Assembly: GCF_023242945.1 (NCBI RefSeq)
Contig: NZ_JALKFT010000001.1
Coordinates: 310,001 to 374,000 of the forward strand
Reading direction: 5' to 3'
Length of the DNA stretch: 64,000 nt
DNA from: Frankia umida
GTDB lineage: Bacteria; Actinomycetota; Actinomycetes; Frankiales; Frankiaceae
The position numbers and the translations under genes were made by a program. Shown here one piece after another: positions 27,771 through 36,336 of this stretch. The notes below the pieces were generated by a model that was not told the origin of the DNA, ran no database searches, and saw only the letters and a list, made by a program, of their open reading frames with translations. Position 1 is the stretch's first letter, and each line of letters starts with the position of its first letter.

Positions 27771-27809
27771 CCACGGCCCCGTGCCTGACCCCTGGTCACG
27801 GGGGCGTGG
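27771..27809 (+). terminator. Hairpin after thrC
   Basis: CCACGGCCCCGTG (27771-27783) pairs with CACGGGGGCGTGG (27797-27809) with a single mismatch, enclosing a 13-base loop, starting seven bases after the thrC stop codon. No U-tract. Confidence 0.7.
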
Positions 27810-28098
27810 TGCGACGGTCCGCCGAGCGGGCTTCGTGACATTCGGTGCGCCTTGGCCACCGCGGGTGCCGGTTTCTCCTCTCGGTTACCTCAGGACCGGG
27901 CGTCCACCGGCGTGGAGCGACGTCCACCGGCGGCCAGCGGGCGTCCAGGAGGCATCCGAAATGTCCTAGAAGCGGCTGTCGGTGCCGCCGGACGCGGACG
28001 AGGGGAACAGCAGGGGACGAACGGTCGCACAGCCGGTTGCGGGGGCGGCTCGGGACGGGGAACAACGGGTGCGGCGGGGCTCGCCGACCGAGGGCGCG
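27810..28098. other. Gene-free part of the thrC-groEL gap
   Basis: No gene is supported between the thrC terminator and the CIRCE sites. The word CGTCCACCGGCG is repeated at about 27900 and 27920. The groEL promoter presumably lies at the right end, around or overlapping the CIRCE elements. Confidence 0.4.
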
Positions 28099-28125
28099 CT
28101 TGCACTCTCCCAGGGTGAGTGCTAA
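28099..28125 (+). promoter_or_regulatory. CIRCE operator 1 (HrcA site)
   Basis: CTTGCACTC (28099-28107), a nine-base spacer, then a perfect right arm GAGTGCTAA (28117-28125). This is the 9-N9-9 CIRCE layout bound by the heat-shock repressor HrcA. Confidence 0.9.
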
Positions 28126-28132
28126 ACATGAG

Positions 28133-28159
28133 CTGGCACTCTCGTGATGGGAGTGCCAA
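28133..28159 (+). promoter_or_regulatory. CIRCE operator 2 (HrcA site)
   Basis: CTGGCACTC (28133-28141), a nine-base spacer, then GAGTGCCAA (28151-28159). The arms match each other with one mismatch but carry C for T at the seventh position relative to the consensus right arm. Its centre is 34 bases from that of the first site, a little over three helical turns. Confidence 0.85.
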
Positions 28160-28304
28160 GGCTGAAACGGCGAGGCTGCCCAGTCCTCCCGGCTGTCATG
28201 GCGGTTTGTCCGCACCTGGCCGGAGCTGGCGGGAGCCGTCCGTCGCGGGCGTCGTTGTGGCCAGGCCATCGAACCTGCCATCCCACTGGGAGGACCCAGA
28301 AACC

Positions 28305-29927
28305 ATGCCGAAGATCATTGCCTTCGATGAGGAGGCTCGGCGCGGCCTGGAGCGCGGCATGAACCAGCTGGCCGACGCCGTCAAGGTCACGCTCGGCCCC
28401 AAGGGTCGCAACGTCGTGCTGGAGAAGAAGTGGGGCGTCCCCACGATCACCAACGACGGTGTCTCCATCGCCAAGGAGATCGAGCTCGAGGACCCGTACG
28501 AGAAGATCGGCGCGGAGCTCGTCAAGGAAGTCGCGAAGAAGACCAACGACGTCGCGGGTGACGGCACCACCACCGCGACGATCCTGGCCCAGGCGCTGGT
28601 CCGTGAGGGTCTGCGCAACGTGGCCGCCGGCGCCAACCCCCTCGGCCTGAAGAAGGGCATCGAGGTCGCGGTCGAGCGCGTCTCCGAGGAGCTGTCCAAG
28701 CAGGCCAAGGAGGTGGAGACCAAGGAGCAGATCGCCTCCACCGCCTCCATCTCGGCCGGTGACCCCGCGATCGGCGGGCTCATCGCCGAGGCGCTGGACA
28801 AGGTCGGCAAGGAGGGTGTGGTCACCGTCGAGGAGAGCAACACCTTCGGTCTCGAGCTTGAGCTCACCGAGGGCATGCGCTTCGACAAGGGCTACATCTC
28901 GCCGTACTTCGTCACCGACGCCGACCGCCAGGAAGCCGTCCTCGACGACCCGTACATCCTGATCGTCAACAGCAAGATCGCGGCGGTCAAGGACGTTCTC
29001 CCGCTGCTGGAGAAGGTCATGCAGACCAGCAAGCCGCTGGTCATCATCTCCGAGGACGTCGAGGGCGAGGCCCTGGCCACCCTGGTCGTCAACAAGATCC
29101 GCGGCACCTTCAAGAGCGTCGCGGTCAAGGCTCCCGGCTTCGGCGACCGCCGCAAGGCGATCCTCGGTGACATCGCCATCCTCACCGGTGGCCAGGTCAT
29201 CTCCGAGGACGTCGGCCTCAAGCTCGAGAGCACCTCGCTCGACCTGCTCGGCCGCGCGCGCAAGATCGTCGTCACCAAGGACGAGACCACCGTCGTCGAA
29301 GGTGCGGGCGACCCCGACCAGATCGCCGGTCGGGTCAGCCAGATCCGCAACGAGATCGAGAAGTCCGACTCGGACTACGACCGCGAGAAGCTCCAGGAGC
29401 GCCTCGCGAAGCTCGCCGGTGGTGTCGCCGTCATCAAGGTCGGCGCGGCCACCGAGGTCGAGCTCAAGGAGAAGAAGCACCGCATCGAGGACGCGGTCTC
29501 CAACGCCAAGGCCGCCGTCGAGGAGGGCATCGTCGCCGGTGGTGGCGTCGCGCTGCTCCAGGCGTCGATCACCGCCTTCGAGAAGCTCGACCTCTCCGGC
29601 GACGAGGCCACGGGCGCCAACATCGTCCGCCTCGCGCTCGAGGCCCCCATCAAGCAGATCGCCTTCAACAGCGGTCTCGAGGGTGGCGTCGTGGTCGACA
29701 AGGTCCGTAACCTGCCCACCGGCCACGGCCTCAACGCCGCCACCGGTGAGTACGTCGACCTGATCGCCACCGGCATCATCGACCCGGCCAAGGTCACCCG
29801 CTCGGCGCTGCAGAACGCCGCGTCGATCGCCGGCCTGTTCCTCACCACCGAGGCCGTCATCGCCGACAAGCCGGAGAAGAACCCGGCCCCCGCCGTCCCC
29901 GGCGGCGGCGGCGACATGGACTTCTGA
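28305..29927 (+). CDS. groL: 60-kDa chaperonin GroEL (GroEL2-type)
   Basis: ATP-dependent folding chaperonin subunit, 540 residues. Visible: VKVTLGPKGRNVVLEKKWG with ATP contacts (about residue 25-45), the DVAGDGTTTATILAQAL motif near 84-100, the apical domain, and AAVEEGIVAGGGVALLQA near 405. The C-terminus ends GGGGDMDF, the non-His-rich, GroEL2 form of actinobacteria. No groES precedes it, so the cochaperonin must be elsewhere, probably with a groEL1 copy. Two CIRCE sites indicate HrcA repression and heat induction. The ATG at 28305 follows GGGAGGA. Confidence 0.96.
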   Translation: MPKIIAFDEEARRGLERGMNQLADAVKVTLGPKGRNVVLEKKWGVPTITNDGVSIAKEIELEDPYEKIGAELVKEVAKKTNDVAGDGTTTATILAQALVREGLRNVAAGANPLGLKKGIEVAVERVSEELSKQAKEVETKEQIASTASISAGDPAIGGLIAEALDKVGKEGVVTVEESNTFGLELELTEGMRFDKGYISPYFVTDADRQEAVLDDPYILIVNSKIAAVKDVLPLLEKVMQTSKPLVIISEDVEGEALATLVVNKIRGTFKSVAVKAPGFGDRRKAILGDIAILTGGQVISEDVGLKLESTSLDLLGRARKIVVTKDETTVVEGAGDPDQIAGRVSQIRNEIEKSDSDYDREKLQERLAKLAGGVAVIKVGAATEVELKEKKHRIEDAVSNAKAAVEEGIVAGGGVALLQASITAFEKLDLSGDEATGANIVRLALEAPIKQIAFNSGLEGGVVVDKVRNLPTGHGLNAATGEYVDLIATGIIDPAKVTRSALQNAASIAGLFLTTEAVIADKPEKNPAPAVPGGGGDMDF

Positions 29928-30051
29928 GACTCCTCCAGTCTCAGGACGTCAGCTCGGCACCACCGGCCGTCCCGGCCACATCAGACCGGGCTCGGCCGGG
30001 TCGAGGTGGGGCGGCGCACCACCCGCACCGCGTCGACACAGCACGAATGGT

Positions 30052-30103
30052 AACGGCGAAAGGCGGCTCCGCTTCGACGCGGAGTCGCCTTTCGCCGTTT
30101 CTG
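30052..30103 (+). terminator. Long 21-bp hairpin terminator after groEL
   Basis: Left arm 30052-30072 (starting AACGGCGAAAGGCGG) and right arm 30079-30099 (ending TTTCGCCGTT) are complementary over 21 bases, the single mismatch being a G-U wobble in RNA. The loop is TTCGAC and a TTTCT run spans the end of the stem. It is 125 bases past the groEL stop and, with A/T at both ends, could work in both directions. Confidence 0.9.
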
Positions 30104-30431
30104 TGGTGGTTCTCCCGAACCGCTTGATCGCAGCGACAATGCCAGAAAAGAGGCATTCATCACGCAGATTCGACTGAACCTGGGGATACCCCCCGGATGG
30201 GGTGGACAAATCCGAGCCACCACGGATCAGCGTGGATCAATCCGACTGGATGGTCGATCCTCCCGGCCCCGACGGCACTCCACCCCTCGACCGGGAGGGG
30301 CACAGGCGGGCCGGCACGCCAGAGACCCGACCCGAAGCGGAGACAGAAGGGCCCACAGGAGCCCGCAGTCGAGCTGGCGAGGCATCAGGGGGACCGGGGG
30401 AGACCGGGAGGCGGAAGGCGGGGAGGCGGGT

Positions 30432-30469
30432 GCTCACCTCCGTGGACGGGAGGTTCCACGGAGGTGAGC
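30432..30469. repeat. Perfect 15-bp inverted repeat
   Basis: GCTCACCTCCGTGGA (30432-30446) and its exact complement (30455-30469) flank an eight-base spacer. Not followed by T residues. It could be an RNA hairpin, an operator or part of a small untranslated RNA. Confidence 0.85.
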
Positions 30470-30637
30470 CGCCGCGGCCTGGGAGCAGGCGCACACTCGG
30501 GACGGAGCGAGCGCCGGGAGGCGCTCCCAAAGACGGCCTTCTGCGGGTAAATCACAATCTCCTGCAGCGGAGAGCAAGTTACCAGGCAGTAGGACGGCCC
30601 GGCAAGAGTTTTATGTCACTTCTTATCGACAATTTTC

Positions 30638-30663
30638 CGTCGACTGATCATTTGAAGTCGACG
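30638..30663. promoter_or_regulatory. Candidate operator palindrome upstream of Uma2 gene
   Basis: CGTCGAC and GTCGACG, perfectly complementary arms with a 12-base A+T-rich centre, lie 62 bases before the ATG of the Uma2 gene. The regulator is unknown. Confidence 0.45.
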
Positions 30664-30725
30664 AATTGCGCGACACGGACAATTGACCTGAGCGGGTTTC
30701 GACACGCCGCGGTCCGCGCGGCACG

Positions 30726-31322
30726 ATGGACGGCGTGGTCCAGGCCAGTGCGCAGTTCCGTGCCCGTCGTCCGTCGCTGACAGTCCCCGCCCCGCCGGTC
30801 ACTGTCGCCGACCTCGCGGCGGGTGGTGGCGATGCCCGCGTCGAGGTGGTCGACGGCCTGTGTGTCGTGCGACCCTGGCCCACGCCGCTGCGTGCCCGGG
30901 TGACCAGCCGCCTCGCCCAGCTGCTGGCCGGCGTGTCCACCTCCGGCGCGCAGGTGCTGCCGGCGGGCGTCAGCGTCGAGGTGTCCGACCGCTGTCTGCT
31001 GGTGCCGGATGTGGTCGTCGCCTCCAGCCCCGCACCGGGCGGGCGAACGCTGCGGGAGCGGCCGTTTCTGGTCGTGGAGGTCGCCGACGCGAGCACCCGC
31101 CGCTACGACCGGACCGTCAAACTCGATCTCTACCGGGAGTGGGGCGTCCCGGCCTGCTGGCTGGTCGACCCGGACTCGATGACGCTGACGGCGTTCGAGC
31201 TGGTCGGCGGCGCCTACGTGACGTCCAGCGTGACCGGGGCGGACGGCGAGTTCCACACCGTCCGCCCGTTCCCGGTGAGCGTGCGACCAGCCGACCTGAT
31301 CGACCCGCCCGACCCCGACTAG
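30726..31322 (+). CDS. Uma2 family (DUF820) restriction-endonuclease-like protein
   Basis: A 198-residue protein of the PD-(D/E)XK nuclease fold. Family pattern: VEVVDGLCVVRPWP, LLVPDVVVAS (catalytic Asp), FLVVEVADASTRRYDRTVKLDLY (Glu-x-Val then Lys), and WGVPACWLVDPDS. The family is often multicopy in Frankia and cyanobacteria, with no settled role. The A+T-rich upstream DNA and isolated position suggest it may be an acquired gene. Its stop and that of the convergent XPB gene share the four bases CTAG. Confidence 0.85.
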   Translation: MDGVVQASAQFRARRPSLTVPAPPVTVADLAAGGGDARVEVVDGLCVVRPWPTPLRARVTSRLAQLLAGVSTSGAQVLPAGVSVEVSDRCLLVPDVVVASSPAPGGRTLRERPFLVVEVADASTRRYDRTVKLDLYREWGVPACWLVDPDSMTLTAFELVGGAYVTSSVTGADGEFHTVRPFPVSVRPADLIDPPDPD

Positions 31323-32983
31323 CTCTGGTCGGAGCTGCCGGCGCCGTCGGGGATGTCGTCGGCGTCGACGATCGTGTACGCGTAGCCCTGTTCGGCGAGG
31401 AAGCGCTGGCGGTGCGCGGCGTACTCCTGGTCGAGGGTGTCGCGGGAGACGACCGTGTAGAAGTGGGCGGCGCGGCCGTCCGCCTTGGGGCGCAGCACCC
31501 GGCCGAGGCGCTGGGCTTCCTCCTGGCGTGAGCCGAACGTGCCCGACACCTGCACGGCGACACCGGCCTCGGGCAGGTCGATGGAGACGTTGGCGACCTT
31601 GGAGACGACCAGGGTGGTGATCTCCCCGGTGCGGAACGCCTCGAACAGGCGCTCGCGTTCCCGGTTGCGGGTGGAACCCTGGATGACCGGGGCGTTCAGC
31701 ATCCGACCGAGCTCGTCGAGCTGGTCCAGGTAGGCGCCGATCACCAGGACCCGGTCGTCGGCGTGCCGCTCGACCAGACGGCGCACGACCATCCGCTTGC
31801 TGGCCGCGGTCGCGCACATCCGGTAGCGCTCCTCGGGCTCGGCCACCGCGTAGGCCATCCGCTCGTCATCGGTGAGGGTGACCCGCACCTCGGTGCACTC
31901 GGCGGGGGCGATCCAGCCCTGCGCCTCGATCTCCCGCCACGGGGCGTCGAAGCGCTTCGGGCCGATCAGGGAGAACACGTCGCCCTCCTGGCCGTCCTCC
32001 CGGACGAGGGTGGCGGTGAGACCAAGCCGGCGACGGGACTGGATGTCGGCGGTCATCCGGAACACCGGGGCCGGCAGCAGGTGCACCTCGTCGTAGATGA
32101 TCAAACCCCAGTCGCGGGCGCTGAACAGATCCAGGTGCAGGTACTCGCCCTTGCGGCGGGCTGTCATGACCTGGTACGTGGCGATGGTGACCGGCCGGAT
32201 CTCCTTGCGCTCGCCGGAGTACTCGCCGATCTCGTCCTCGGTGAGGGAGGTTCGCCGCAGCAGTTCGTGGCGCCACTGGCGACCGGCCACCGTGTTCGTC
32301 ACCAGGATGAGGGTGGTCGCGCCGACCTGGGCCATCGCCGCGGCACCGACGATGGTCTTGCCGGCACCCGCGGGCAGCACGACGACACCCGAGCCGCCCT
32401 CCCAGAAGCCCGCGACCGCGCCCTGCTGGTAGTCGCGCAGCTGCCAGCCGTCCTCGACGAGGGCGATCGAGTGCTTCTCACCGTCGACGTAACCGGCGAG
32501 GTCCTCCGCGGGCCAGCCGAGTTTGAGCAACGCCTGCTTGAGCCGGCCCCGCTCGGACGGATGCACGGCGATGCTGTCATCGTCGATGCGCTCACCGAGC
32601 ATCGGGATGATCCGTTTGGCGCGGGCCACCTCGGCGAGCACCGCCCGATCGAGCGCCCGCAGGACCAGCCCGTGGACCGGATCGTTCTCCAGGCGGAGCC
32701 GACCGTAACGGTCCATCGTGTCGGCGACGTCGACCAGCAGCGCGTGTGGGACGGCATACCGGGAGTGCCGCACGAGCGCGTCGACGACCTGCTCGGCGTC
32801 GTGCCCGGCGGCCCGGGCGTTCCACAGCGCCAGCGGCGTGATCCGGTAGGTGTGCACGTGCTCCGGGGACCGCTCCAGCTCGGCGAACGGAGCGATGGAC
32901 GCCCGTGCCTCCGCCGCACCGGGATGGCCGACCTCCAGCAGGAGGGTCTTGTCCGACTGCACGATCAGAGGGCCGTCCGCCAC
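31319..32983 (-). CDS. XPB/Rad25-type DNA repair helicase
   Basis: Superfamily 2 ATP-dependent 3'-5' DNA helicase, 554 residues, close to mycobacterial XPB in length. The N-terminal damage-recognition domain (about 1-150) contains PLIVQSDKTLLLEV. Helicase motifs: LPAGAGKTIVGA (I) near 203, IIYDEVHLLPAP (II) near 297, GLTATLVREDG (III) near 325, and GRVLRPKADGRAAHFYTVVSRDT (VI) near 493. GTG at 32983 follows GAGAGGG. It lies downstream of a helicase-associated gene in the same direction, as in mycobacteria, suggesting joint work in nucleotide excision repair. Confidence 0.93.
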   Translation of the reverse strand: MADGPLIVQSDKTLLLEVGHPGAAEARASIAPFAELERSPEHVHTYRITPLALWNARAAGHDAEQVVDALVRHSRYAVPHALLVDVADTMDRYGRLRLENDPVHGLVLRALDRAVLAEVARAKRIIPMLGERIDDDSIAVHPSERGRLKQALLKLGWPAEDLAGYVDGEKHSIALVEDGWQLRDYQQGAVAGFWEGGSGVVVLPAGAGKTIVGAAAMAQVGATTLILVTNTVAGRQWRHELLRRTSLTEDEIGEYSGERKEIRPVTIATYQVMTARRKGEYLHLDLFSARDWGLIIYDEVHLLPAPVFRMTADIQSRRRLGLTATLVREDGQEGDVFSLIGPKRFDAPWREIEAQGWIAPAECTEVRVTLTDDERMAYAVAEPEERYRMCATAASKRMVVRRLVERHADDRVLVIGAYLDQLDELGRMLNAPVIQGSTRNRERERLFEAFRTGEITTLVVSKVANVSIDLPEAGVAVQVSGTFGSRQEEAQRLGRVLRPKADGRAAHFYTVVSRDTLDQEYAAHRQRFLAEQGYAYTIVDADDIPDGAGSSDQS

Positions 32984-33165
32984 TCGCCACCACCCTCTCG
33001 CTGCACCACCCGGGCGCTCAGGGTCGCCCGGGAGCCGTCCCGAACGCCGGTGGTCACCCGCCGGACGTCCATCGAGCTTCTTCGACGGTACAGGCGGCCT
33101 CCGACAAGGTGACACCCAGTGGGCCGAGACGAGTCAGCCCGGCGGGGTGGGTCAGCCCACCGGAT

Positions 33166-33212
33166 GGGTCAGTACGACAGGCGGGTCAGTACGACAGGCG
33201 GGTCAGTGCGAC
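33166..33212. repeat. 17-bp tandem repeat running into a stop codon
   Basis: GGGTCAGTACGACAGGC occurs at 33166-33182 and 33183-33199, and a third partial, mutated copy (33200-33212) contains the TGA stop of the helicase-associated gene. The rest of the gap to the XPB start (33213 side excluded) holds no gene. Confidence 0.85.
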
Positions 33213-35764
33213 GCGTCCGAATCCTGCCGGGCGGCCGGAGTCCCGCCTGAGCGACCCAGCTCGGCGATGCCGGTGACCCGGTGCAGCGCGAACCGGCGCG
33301 GCTGGTCGGTGAGCTCGTCCCAGGCGGTGAGCCAGCCGCCGTCCAGGGCGGTCGGTCGCACGATCCGGTCTCGGGGGGTGCCCTGCTGGTCGACATAACC
33401 CAGCAGGATGCGCTGTTTCTCGCGCACCGCGTCCTGCAGCATCGTCAGGATGAGCGGGGCCGATCGGGTGAGCCCGAAGCCGGCGATGTCGGTGGACCTG
33501 GCCGCTCGCAGGGTACGGGCGCTGTCGTCGCCGCGGCGCACCAGTCGCAGTACGTCGCGGGCCTGGGCCAGCCGGCTGTCGGCGACGTCACCGGAGCTCG
33601 AGCGAGCCCGGGCCGGCGTCCGGTGGGTGGTGGGACGGCTGAGCAGTACCCGGCCGTCGGGGGCCTCCGCCACCGGTGCGTACCCGGCCTCACGCAGACC
33701 GGCCAGCAGGTCGTTCACCGGCAGCGACGAGATGACGATGGTCGGTGCGATCCGGCGCAGACCCAGAGCCTGCGTTCCCCGGCTGACGACCACTTCGGAG
33801 AGCAGGGCCGTGTCGTCGCAGCGCAGGTAGCTCGCCGCCGGTCCGGCCCGCATACGGCCGTGCCGCCGGGCGGTGTCGTCGATCAGGTAGGTGAGTCCCT
33901 GCGGGATGCCGGTGCGGCCCCAGCGGGCGAGATCGTCGTGCAGGTCCTCGGCGGTCAGCCCCGAGTCGAACGCGCGGCGCAGCGATTCCTCGGTGAACCG
34001 GTAGACGGTGGCGGCCCCGGTGGACTCGATGTCCGCCATCCGCGCCAGCCGAGCCGCGACCCGCGGCACCAGCGGCCCGGGGGCGACGGCTGTCAGGTCC
34101 GCCTGGAGCAGCAGTTCCTCCACCGGTTCGGGCAACAGCGGGCCGAGGACGTCGGCGAGCCGCTGACACAGGTCGGTGTCGCCTCCGGCCGGCCGCCCGG
34201 AGGTGAGCGGGGTGTGGGCGGGATCGGCCGCCTCGGTCTCGAGCCGGTCGATGATCACCCGCCCGACGGTGCTGGGCGCGCCTCGGCCGGTGACACCGAG
34301 CAGCTCGGCGTCGACCACCGTGCTCTCGACCGTGCGGTCCAGGAACGTTCCGGTCCGTCTGGGGGCTCGCCAGGCGAGCAGGGCCCGCAGTGACGCGGCG
34401 CTGGGCGCCATCCCGGCGGGCGCTGCGCCCAGCGCCCGCAGCACGTCGGCCCGCAGTTCCCGGGCGACACCGCGGCGCACCTCCGACGACAGCGCGGCGA
34501 TCTGACGGCCCCGCTCGTCCCGCTCACCGATCAGCCAGGTGGCGATGGGGGCACGCAGCCAGCTGTCGACGAGGACGGCCCAGCGGACCTCGATCGGTTC
34601 GGTGCCCCAACGGTCGTACGCCGCCGTCGGCATGAACTGGACGTCGTTGCCGGTGGTCGCGTCGACGAGCCCCGCGGCCCAGGCCAGTTCGACGACGAAG
34701 GCGGCGACCCGTTCGTCGGTGTCCAGCAGCCGGGCGGTGGCCCGCAGGTCGCGCACGCTCAGTCCGCCCGTACGCAGCGGCGTCAGCGGCGTCTCACCCC
34801 AGGCCTCCACGATGGTCGTGACCCAGCGCACGATCGTCTGCGCGGTGAGGGCCGCGGCCGCGTCCACGCTCGCCACACCGATCGCGGTGCCCTCGAGCTC
34901 GGGCGGACGGGGATGCAGCGGACCGGCCGGTGTCCCGCCGCGGACCACGAGGCCGACCTCGCGGGGCAGTTCGACCTTCTCGTCGTCGATCCCGATGATC
35001 AGCCCGCGGGCCAGCAGCTCCTCGACGGGGGTGCGGGCCTGCTCGACCGGCACCACCCGGTGCGCCGCCGTGGTGCTGCCCAGCGACGTTTCACTGGCCA
35101 GCCGCTCCAGCAGTTCACGGGCCCGCGGGGTGCAGCTCTCGACCCAGCCGTGGATCCGCGCGGGCTCGTCGAACAGCGCCCCGACCACGCTGACCAGGTC
35201 CGGGCGCCCGCCCGGACCACCCCAGCCGCCGCCCCCGTCCCGATCCGAACCCGAGCCCGCGCCGACGCCCTGGCTGGGAATGCCGCCGAGCGCGGCCGCC
35301 AGCCGGTTCAGTTGGACGTTGCGGTAGCTGGACAGGCACTGCCGGACCGGGCGGCCAAGCCCCAGCGGCCGCTCGCCGACCAGGTCGACGGCCATCCCGA
35401 CGATCCGCAACGCCGTGTCGTCGCCCCACAGCAGGCCGAGTTCACGCAGCCGCCGCACCGCGGCGGCGACCTCGCGGTGCCCGGTGAACGCGGTCAGTTC
35501 GGCCAGCGACGCACCGGCGGGCAGCACGGTCAGGGCCTGCAGCACCTCATGGACGAAGGTGTCGAGCCGGTCCACCACGCGGGTGACGCTGACCCGCACC
35601 TCCATCCGCGCGGCCAGGACGGTGAAGTCCGGCGGGGGCGGGGTAGCAAGGTCGGGCCTGAGCAGGAACAGCCGGATAATCGCCTCATCCGGCTGCGCGC
35701 GAAGCCAGTCCGCCAGGGTCACGGACTCGTCCTGCGCCTCGTCAGCCGGCATCGTCACTCTCAT
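33203..35764 (-). CDS. Helicase-associated XPB/Ssl2-like N-terminal domain protein
   Basis: An 853-residue protein without Walker motifs, related to the conserved actinobacterial partner encoded beside XPB (Helicase_C_3 type). It opens with TLADWLRAQPDEAIIRLFLLRPDLATP and then winged-helix-like stretches (LTAFTGHREVAAAVRRLRELGLL). The region near residues 655-745 (YRFTEESLRRAFDSGLTAEDL, GRTGIPQGLTYLIDDTARRHG) matches the XPB/Ssl2 N-terminal domain. A WYL-like tail (LGYVDQQGTPRDRIVRPTAL) closes the protein. Start ATG at 35764; ATG at 35752 is an alternative. Probably acts with the downstream helicase. Confidence 0.82.
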   Translation of the reverse strand: MRVTMPADEAQDESVTLADWLRAQPDEAIIRLFLLRPDLATPPPPDFTVLAARMEVRVSVTRVVDRLDTFVHEVLQALTVLPAGASLAELTAFTGHREVAAAVRRLRELGLLWGDDTALRIVGMAVDLVGERPLGLGRPVRQCLSSYRNVQLNRLAAALGGIPSQGVGAGSGSDRDGGGGWGGPGGRPDLVSVVGALFDEPARIHGWVESCTPRARELLERLASETSLGSTTAAHRVVPVEQARTPVEELLARGLIIGIDDEKVELPREVGLVVRGGTPAGPLHPRPPELEGTAIGVASVDAAAALTAQTIVRWVTTIVEAWGETPLTPLRTGGLSVRDLRATARLLDTDERVAAFVVELAWAAGLVDATTGNDVQFMPTAAYDRWGTEPIEVRWAVLVDSWLRAPIATWLIGERDERGRQIAALSSEVRRGVARELRADVLRALGAAPAGMAPSAASLRALLAWRAPRRTGTFLDRTVESTVVDAELLGVTGRGAPSTVGRVIIDRLETEAADPAHTPLTSGRPAGGDTDLCQRLADVLGPLLPEPVEELLLQADLTAVAPGPLVPRVAARLARMADIESTGAATVYRFTEESLRRAFDSGLTAEDLHDDLARWGRTGIPQGLTYLIDDTARRHGRMRAGPAASYLRCDDTALLSEVVVSRGTQALGLRRIAPTIVISSLPVNDLLAGLREAGYAPVAEAPDGRVLLSRPTTHRTPARARSSSGDVADSRLAQARDVLRLVRRGDDSARTLRAARSTDIAGFGLTRSAPLILTMLQDAVREKQRILLGYVDQQGTPRDRIVRPTALDGGWLTAWDELTDQPRRFALHRVTGIAELGRSGGTPAARQDSDASH

Positions 35765-35829
35765 GACGGTAGCTGGCGCTCGCCGCAGGTGACGAAGTGC
35801 CGTCGTGTGGACTACCCGCCCCGGCTCGC

Positions 35830-36336
35830 CTACCGCGCCACACCGCGGGCTGGCCCGGCGGCCTCCCGCTGCGGCCGACCACTCCGCTGCGCCTGGCCGG
35901 CCGGGGGAACCACTGTCAGTTCGGGCCGCCGCGCCGCCACCTGGCCGCCTACCCCGCAGCCAAGCCGAGCGCTGCCGACCTGGTCGAGAACCCAGCCGTA
36001 GCTGACATCCCACCGCAGCACGGCGATGGACGGATCACGCCCGCCGACGACACGCAGGACGGCGAACGCCCAGTCCGGCGCGCCGGTGGACGTGCGGATG
36101 CCGCTGACCTTCACCTCGCCGCGCGGGACCAGCGGGCTGTTCACCACCGCCGCGGTGATCGCGCTTGCCTCGGCCTCGGTGGCCGGACGACCCGGACCAT
36201 CGCTGACCTCGGTAGCCACGGGGACGAGGCGGGGCGCTCCCACCGAACCGGGCCCCAGCCCACGCCGTAGCGAGGAGCCGAGGCCGCCGTCACCAGTCAG
36301 CGCGACCTCGGGGGCCGCTGCCGGTCTCGGACGCAC
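35830..36336 (-). CDS. Conserved actinobacterial protein of unknown function
   Basis: A 168-residue protein. The middle (about residues 47-130) has an ordered pattern: TEAEASAITAAVVNSPLVPRG, EVKVSGIRTSTGAPDWAFAVL, then SIAVLRWDVSYGWVLDQVGSARLGCGV. This resembles small actinobacterial proteins, often exported, with a closing GCG motif; here no signal peptide follows the GTG at 36336, which has GGAGG five bases before it. The C-terminal 35 residues beyond GCGV are low-complexity and may not be native. It lies 65 bases upstream of the helicase-associated gene in the same direction. Confidence 0.6.
   Translation of the reverse strand: MRPRPAAAPEVALTGDGGLGSSLRRGLGPGSVGAPRLVPVATEVSDGPGRPATEAEASAITAAVVNSPLVPRGEVKVSGIRTSTGAPDWAFAVLRVVGGRDPSIAVLRWDVSYGWVLDQVGSARLGCGVGGQVAARRPELTVVPPAGQAQRSGRPQREAAGPARGVAR

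Larger units (their letters stand above)
30104..30725. other. Gene-free stretch between groEL terminator and Uma2 gene
   Basis: No reading frame here looks coding. Structures seen: AATGCC/GGCATT hairpin (30138-30157); a perfect 15-bp inverted repeat (30432-30469); an A+T-rich segment (30541-30690), out of character for this genome; and within it CGTCGAC-N12-GTCGACG (30638-30663), shaped like a repressor operator ahead of the Uma2 gene. Confidence 0.5.

Noticed and set aside
28122..29726. 534-codon frame antisense to groEL
   Set aside because: Same GC artefact; the opposite strand is an unmistakable chaperonin.
30202..30780. 192-codon frame upstream of the Uma2 gene
   Set aside because: It crosses the perfect inverted repeat and A+T-rich region, has no ribosome-binding site, and its translation looks random.
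33281..34393. 370-codon plus-strand frame inside the helicase-associated gene
   Set aside because: Gln/Arg/Gly-rich shadow translation of the real minus-strand gene.
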